A DNA stretch of 24,208 nt from Gammaproteobacteria bacterium UBA2955 (GTDB lineage Bacteria; Pseudomonadota; Gammaproteobacteria; Pseudomonadales; Azotimanducaceae). Both the position numbers and the translations under genes were made by a program. The DNA lies in assembly GCA_002348825.1 (NCBI GenBank), contig DEBN01000102.1, positions 24,608 to 48,815 of the forward strand, written 5' to 3'. Below, piece after piece: positions 21,400 to 24,208 of this stretch. The first letter of the stretch is position 1. The number at the start of each line of letters is the position of its first letter. The notes beneath the pieces are model-generated. The model saw only the letters and a list, made by a program, of their open reading frames with translations. It was not told the DNA's origin and ran no database searches.

Positions 21400-23153
21400 A
21401 CACGGAGCGCATCGAACCAGCGCTCCTAGATTGGCGTAACAACGAGCCGTTTGCAGCACGCTATAACGACATTTACTACAGTGCAGACGGTCACGAGGAA
21501 TTTCAGAGGGTCTTTCTTGAACCCAGCGCGCTGATGCAACGCGACGATTTGGGCGATTGTCTTCAGGTGGCCGAGCTAGGCTTTGGTACCGGCCTTAATT
21601 TCGTGCTCTGCGCGCAAGCTGTACTGGAAAACACACAACAGCGCTTACATTACATCGCCTTTGAAGCGCACCCACTGGCCCCAGCCGATTGGCACCGGCT
21701 CGCCGAACAGCGTCCGCTGCCGTTATTTCAAGATCTCGCCAAGGCCGCTCCACCACTGCTTAGCGGCTGGCATAGGCGAGGCTTCGCGGACGGGCGTATA
21801 CAGCTGAGCATTTATCACGGCGACGCATTGAACGGCTTACGGGACCTCAACGCGCGCCAACAACAACCCATCGATGCTTGGTTTCTCGACGGCTTCGAAC
21901 CGCGTAAAAACCCGGCCATGTGGGAGCCCGAGATATTCAGCGCTATTGCCGCCAGTTCGATTTCAGGCACCCGCGCATGCACCTTTACGGCGTCTGGTCA
22001 GGTACGCCGCGGTCTGGCGGAGGTGGGTTTCGAGATGCGTAAAGTGGATCAGCGACCGCGCAAGCGTGAGAGCTTGGCGGGTGTCTATACCGGCAAAAGC
22101 CAGCGCGTCCGCCCACCGGTACCGCGACACATACGAATTTTTGGTGCCGGGATCGCCGGCTGTGCGGTGGCTCGCGAACTCGCCAGTCAGGGCATTAACG
22201 TCGAACTGTTCGACCCCAACGGCATCGCTCACGGCGGCTCGCGCATGCAGGCAAGCGCATTGCATTGTCGGCTGCTCGGTGATCTGAGTGCTACAGCGGA
22301 GTTTCGGGCGCGCGCCTATCACCATGCTCGACCGAACTTAGCACGCCCTGATGTCGCCGCGCCAATAAGCGCGGCACAACTGGCGCTCAATGCTCGAGAA
22401 GTAGAAAAACAACGCCGCATTGACGAGGTTTATGGTGACTCCGAGGACCCCTGGTTGCAGTTCCTAGACGCCTATGCGGTGAGCGAACAACTTGGCCTAA
22501 CGGCACGTTCAGCATTGTTACTTAAAGATTCGGCGATTATCAACTTGCCACAGCTGTGCACCAAATTAGTGGCGCATCCACGGATTCACTTTGTCCGTTC
22601 TGCGGGGGTCGGTCAGCCGGACGTTATCGCATGCGCGAGCAAGAGTCGACAATTCGCTCCAGCCATGCCTCTAGAGATCGGCGATGTATTCGGACAACTG
22701 GAATGGATTGCAGCGCCTATTCCGGACCAGTCACCCAGACTCAGCGTCGCCATTGTAGGTAACGGCTACGTCCTGCCCGGCGAAGCGCATTGGGTCATTG
22801 GCAGCACCTACGAGCAGTCGCCTTGGGAGGCGGCCACCGCAACAGCGCACAATATCGCCAGCAACCGCGCTTTTCTCGGCGCGGGCGAGGTCCAAACCAT
22901 CCGGCATCAGCGCGCAGCGCGATGCGTTTCAAGCGATCGAGACCCGGTTATTGGCAAAGTAGACGAGCGCATATGGATAACCGCCGCCCACGGCTCTATG
23001 GGCAGCAGCAGCGCCCCGTTCGCGGCGAGCATCATCGCCAGCGAAATACTCGGCTGGATCGTCCCCGCCTCAACCCGGGCTCTCACGAGTGTCGCGCCAG
23101 ATCGCTTTATCGCGCGCCAAGCCCGCCGGGGTGTGAAAAAAGTCGGCGGCTAG
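21396..23153 (+). CDS. mnmC: Bifunctional tRNA mnm5s2U modification protein
   Basis: Completes mnm5(s2)U at the wobble position of certain tRNAs: the FAD domain removes the carboxymethyl group and the methyltransferase domain methylates the result. The N-terminal methyltransferase (about 1-238) has FAARYNDIYYSADGHEEFQRVFL, AELGFGTGLNF, DAWFLDGFEPRKNPAMWEPEIF and TFTASGQVRRGL. The oxidase half begins with RIFGAGIAGCAVARELASQG (about 247-266) and ends RAARCVSSDRDPVIGKV...AAHGSMGSSSAPFAASIIA. The whole protein is 585 residues against about 668 in E. coli, with the loss mainly in the middle of the oxidase half. The usual GASGNxQGxLYP-type segment reads GGSRMQASALHCRL. The start is the GTG at 21396 overlapping the sseA stop in GTGA. 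The stop shares CTAG with the convergent serA stop. Confidence 0.92.
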   Translation: MNTERIEPALLDWRNNEPFAARYNDIYYSADGHEEFQRVFLEPSALMQRDDLGDCLQVAELGFGTGLNFVLCAQAVLENTQQRLHYIAFEAHPLAPADWHRLAEQRPLPLFQDLAKAAPPLLSGWHRRGFADGRIQLSIYHGDALNGLRDLNARQQQPIDAWFLDGFEPRKNPAMWEPEIFSAIAASSISGTRACTFTASGQVRRGLAEVGFEMRKVDQRPRKRESLAGVYTGKSQRVRPPVPRHIRIFGAGIAGCAVARELASQGINVELFDPNGIAHGGSRMQASALHCRLLGDLSATAEFRARAYHHARPNLARPDVAAPISAAQLALNAREVEKQRRIDEVYGDSEDPWLQFLDAYAVSEQLGLTARSALLLKDSAIINLPQLCTKLVAHPRIHFVRSAGVGQPDVIACASKSRQFAPAMPLEIGDVFGQLEWIAAPIPDQSPRLSVAIVGNGYVLPGEAHWVIGSTYEQSPWEAATATAHNIASNRAFLGAGEVQTIRHQRAARCVSSDRDPVIGKVDERIWITAAHGSMGSSSAPFAASIIASEILGWIVPASTRALTSVAPDRFIARQARRGVKKVGG

Positions 23154-24208
23154 TTCTCGATGACCCGAACGTTGATAACACTTTCGATCTGAGCGATCGC
23201 TTCGATGAGGCCCTGATCCGGGGCCTCTGAAAGATCGATCAGGTTATAGGCGACGTCGTCGCGACTCTTGTTGATCAGGTCGATAACATTAATGTTGCGT
23301 TCGGCCAACACTGCGGTCATCTGCCCCAGCATGCCGGGCACGTTCGCATTGCTCACGGCCAACCGAAAACCTTCATGCGCCTCGGATACGACGGTCGGAA
23401 AGTTAACAGAGTTAACAATGCTGCCGCTCTCCAGAAAACGCTTTAGTTGGTCAGCGGCCATCACCGCACAGTTCTCTTCAGCCTCTTCGGTGCTTGCGCC
23501 TAAGTGCGGCGTGAGCATAACTTTGTCATGGTTCAACAACCCAGGAACCGGAAAGTCAGCCACATAACGCGCCACCTGACCGTTTTCTAGGGCCGCACTC
23601 AAAGCGCTGGAATCAACGATCGGTTGCCGCGCGAAATTCAGCAACACACTACCCGGCTTAAACGCGCGCAAACTTTCCTCGTTAATCATGCCCTCGGTGG
23701 TGGGCAACAATGGCACGTGTAACGTCACGTAATCGGCCTGTGCAAACAGCGACGGTAGATTCTGCATGCGTTCGACTTCGGCGGGTATACGCCACGCGGC
23801 ATCAACAGATAACGCTGGATCATAGCCCACTACGTCCATGCCCAAGTCCAGACCTGCTCTGGCGACCATCGAGCCGATTGCGCCGAGCCCAACTACCCCA
23901 AGAGTTTTGCCGACTAACTCTCGGCCCTTGAACCTCTTCTTCTCAGCTTCGACCTGCTTGTTTAGTTCTCCATCATCCTGCACAGACGCGAGCGAGCGTA
24001 CGTAGTTGATCCCGCCCAACACGTCTCTGGAAGCAAGCAATAGCCCCGTCAGCACTAGCTCCTTCACTGAATTAGCATTCGCTCCTGGCGTGTTGAACAC
24101 CACAATGCCTCGCTTGCTGCACTCCTCTATCGGCACATTATTGGTCCCCGCTCCGGCCCGTGCGACTGCTCGCAGTCCCGGCGATAACTCTTCAACACCC
24201 AGTTTATG
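23150..24208 (-). CDS. serA: D-3-phosphoglycerate dehydrogenase (partial, 5' end outside window)
   Basis: Oxidises 3-phosphoglycerate to 3-phosphohydroxypyruvate with NAD+, the first step of serine synthesis; SerC, also here, is the second. The visible 352 residues have LRAVARAGAGTNNVPIEEC, FNTPGANANSVKELVL, the NAD motif GVVGLGAIGSMVARAG, LLNFARQPIVD (catalytic Arg), TPHLGASTEEAEENCA (catalytic His) and a C-terminal ACT domain from about 23366 to the stop (RLAVSNANVPGMLGQMTAVL). The stretch before the histidine reads YVADFPVPGLLNH instead of the DVFE-type form of E. coli SerA, typical of the shorter roughly 390-residue subclass with one ACT domain. That length implies some 40 N-terminal residues lie outside. 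Allosteric control by serine through the ACT domain is possible. The stop overlaps mnmC by 4 bases. Confidence 0.95.
   Translation of the reverse strand, partial: HKLGVEELSPGLRAVARAGAGTNNVPIEECSKRGIVVFNTPGANANSVKELVLTGLLLASRDVLGGINYVRSLASVQDDGELNKQVEAEKKRFKGRELVGKTLGVVGLGAIGSMVARAGLDLGMDVVGYDPALSVDAAWRIPAEVERMQNLPSLFAQADYVTLHVPLLPTTEGMINEESLRAFKPGSVLLNFARQPIVDSSALSAALENGQVARYVADFPVPGLLNHDKVMLTPHLGASTEEAEENCAVMAADQLKRFLESGSIVNSVNFPTVVSEAHEGFRLAVSNANVPGMLGQMTAVLAERNINVIDLINKSRDDVAYNLIDLSEAPDQGLIEAIAQIESVINVRVIEN

Noticed and set aside
1-24208. Search for tRNA, CRISPR, insertion sequence, prophage or toxin-antitoxin features
   Set aside because: No clover-leaf gene, regularly spaced repeat, transposase, integrase or toxin-like small pair was seen; the window is core chromosome.

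Overview
This window reads as an ordinary chromosomal housekeeping segment of a gammaproteobacterium, with a moderately GC-rich, gene-dense sequence. The first half follows the gene order known from Pseudomonas and relatives (gyrA-serC-pheA-hisC-tyrA-cmk-rpsA-ihfB, with mtaD-ubiG-yciK on the other side of gyrA). That order plus the bacterial families seen (bifunctional PheA, UbiG, IHF beta, YciO, YciB, ScpA/ScpB) supports the assignment. I cannot name the genus. I see no tRNA, rRNA, insertion sequence, prophage, CRISPR array or plasmid feature, and no gene-free stretch over 300 bases.

Layout. Bases 1-9701 are all minus strand, transcribed as gyrA, serC, pheA, hisC, tyrA, cmk, rpsA, ihfB: DNA topology, then serine/PLP and phenylalanine/tyrosine synthesis, then nucleotide and ribosome functions. 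serC to cmk are packed with overlaps or 1-base gaps and look translationally coupled. Relative to the Pseudomonas arrangement the aroA (EPSP synthase) part is missing between tyrA and cmk, and a perfect 15-bp tandem duplication lies at that junction. Bases 9858-12770 (plus) hold mtaD, ubiG and yciK; the neighbours mtnA and mupP that I would expect by analogy are absent. Bases 12771-16155 (minus) hold yciO, then scpA, scpB and rluB, the last three tightly coupled. Bases 16234-18181 (plus) hold yciB, pdxJ and a secreted cyclophilin, ending in a convincing intrinsic terminator. Bases 18252-23153 (plus) hold a membrane-anchored cold-shock-domain protein, argS, a rhodanese (sseA) and mnmC, a group with a translation/tRNA theme. 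A partial serA (minus) fills the right end.

How the genes fit together. SerA and SerC are consecutive enzymes of serine synthesis, and SerC and PdxJ both serve de novo PLP synthesis; SerC and HisC themselves use PLP. PheA, HisC and TyrA form the prephenate branch. ArgS and MnmC both act on tRNA. Compactness is extreme in places: two convergent pairs (yciK/rluB and mnmC/serA) have no intergenic DNA, and mnmC and serA use the two strands of one CTAG for their stop codons.

Most worth a second look: the membrane-anchored cold-shock protein with a terminator just upstream of its start, the aroA-less tyrA/cmk junction, the atypical GyrA quinolone-region residues (Asn/Glu in place of Ser/Asp), the apparently leaderless mtaD, the PdxJ variant, and the shortened oxidase half of MnmC. 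I did not find a clear novel multi-gene system; the novelty is local.
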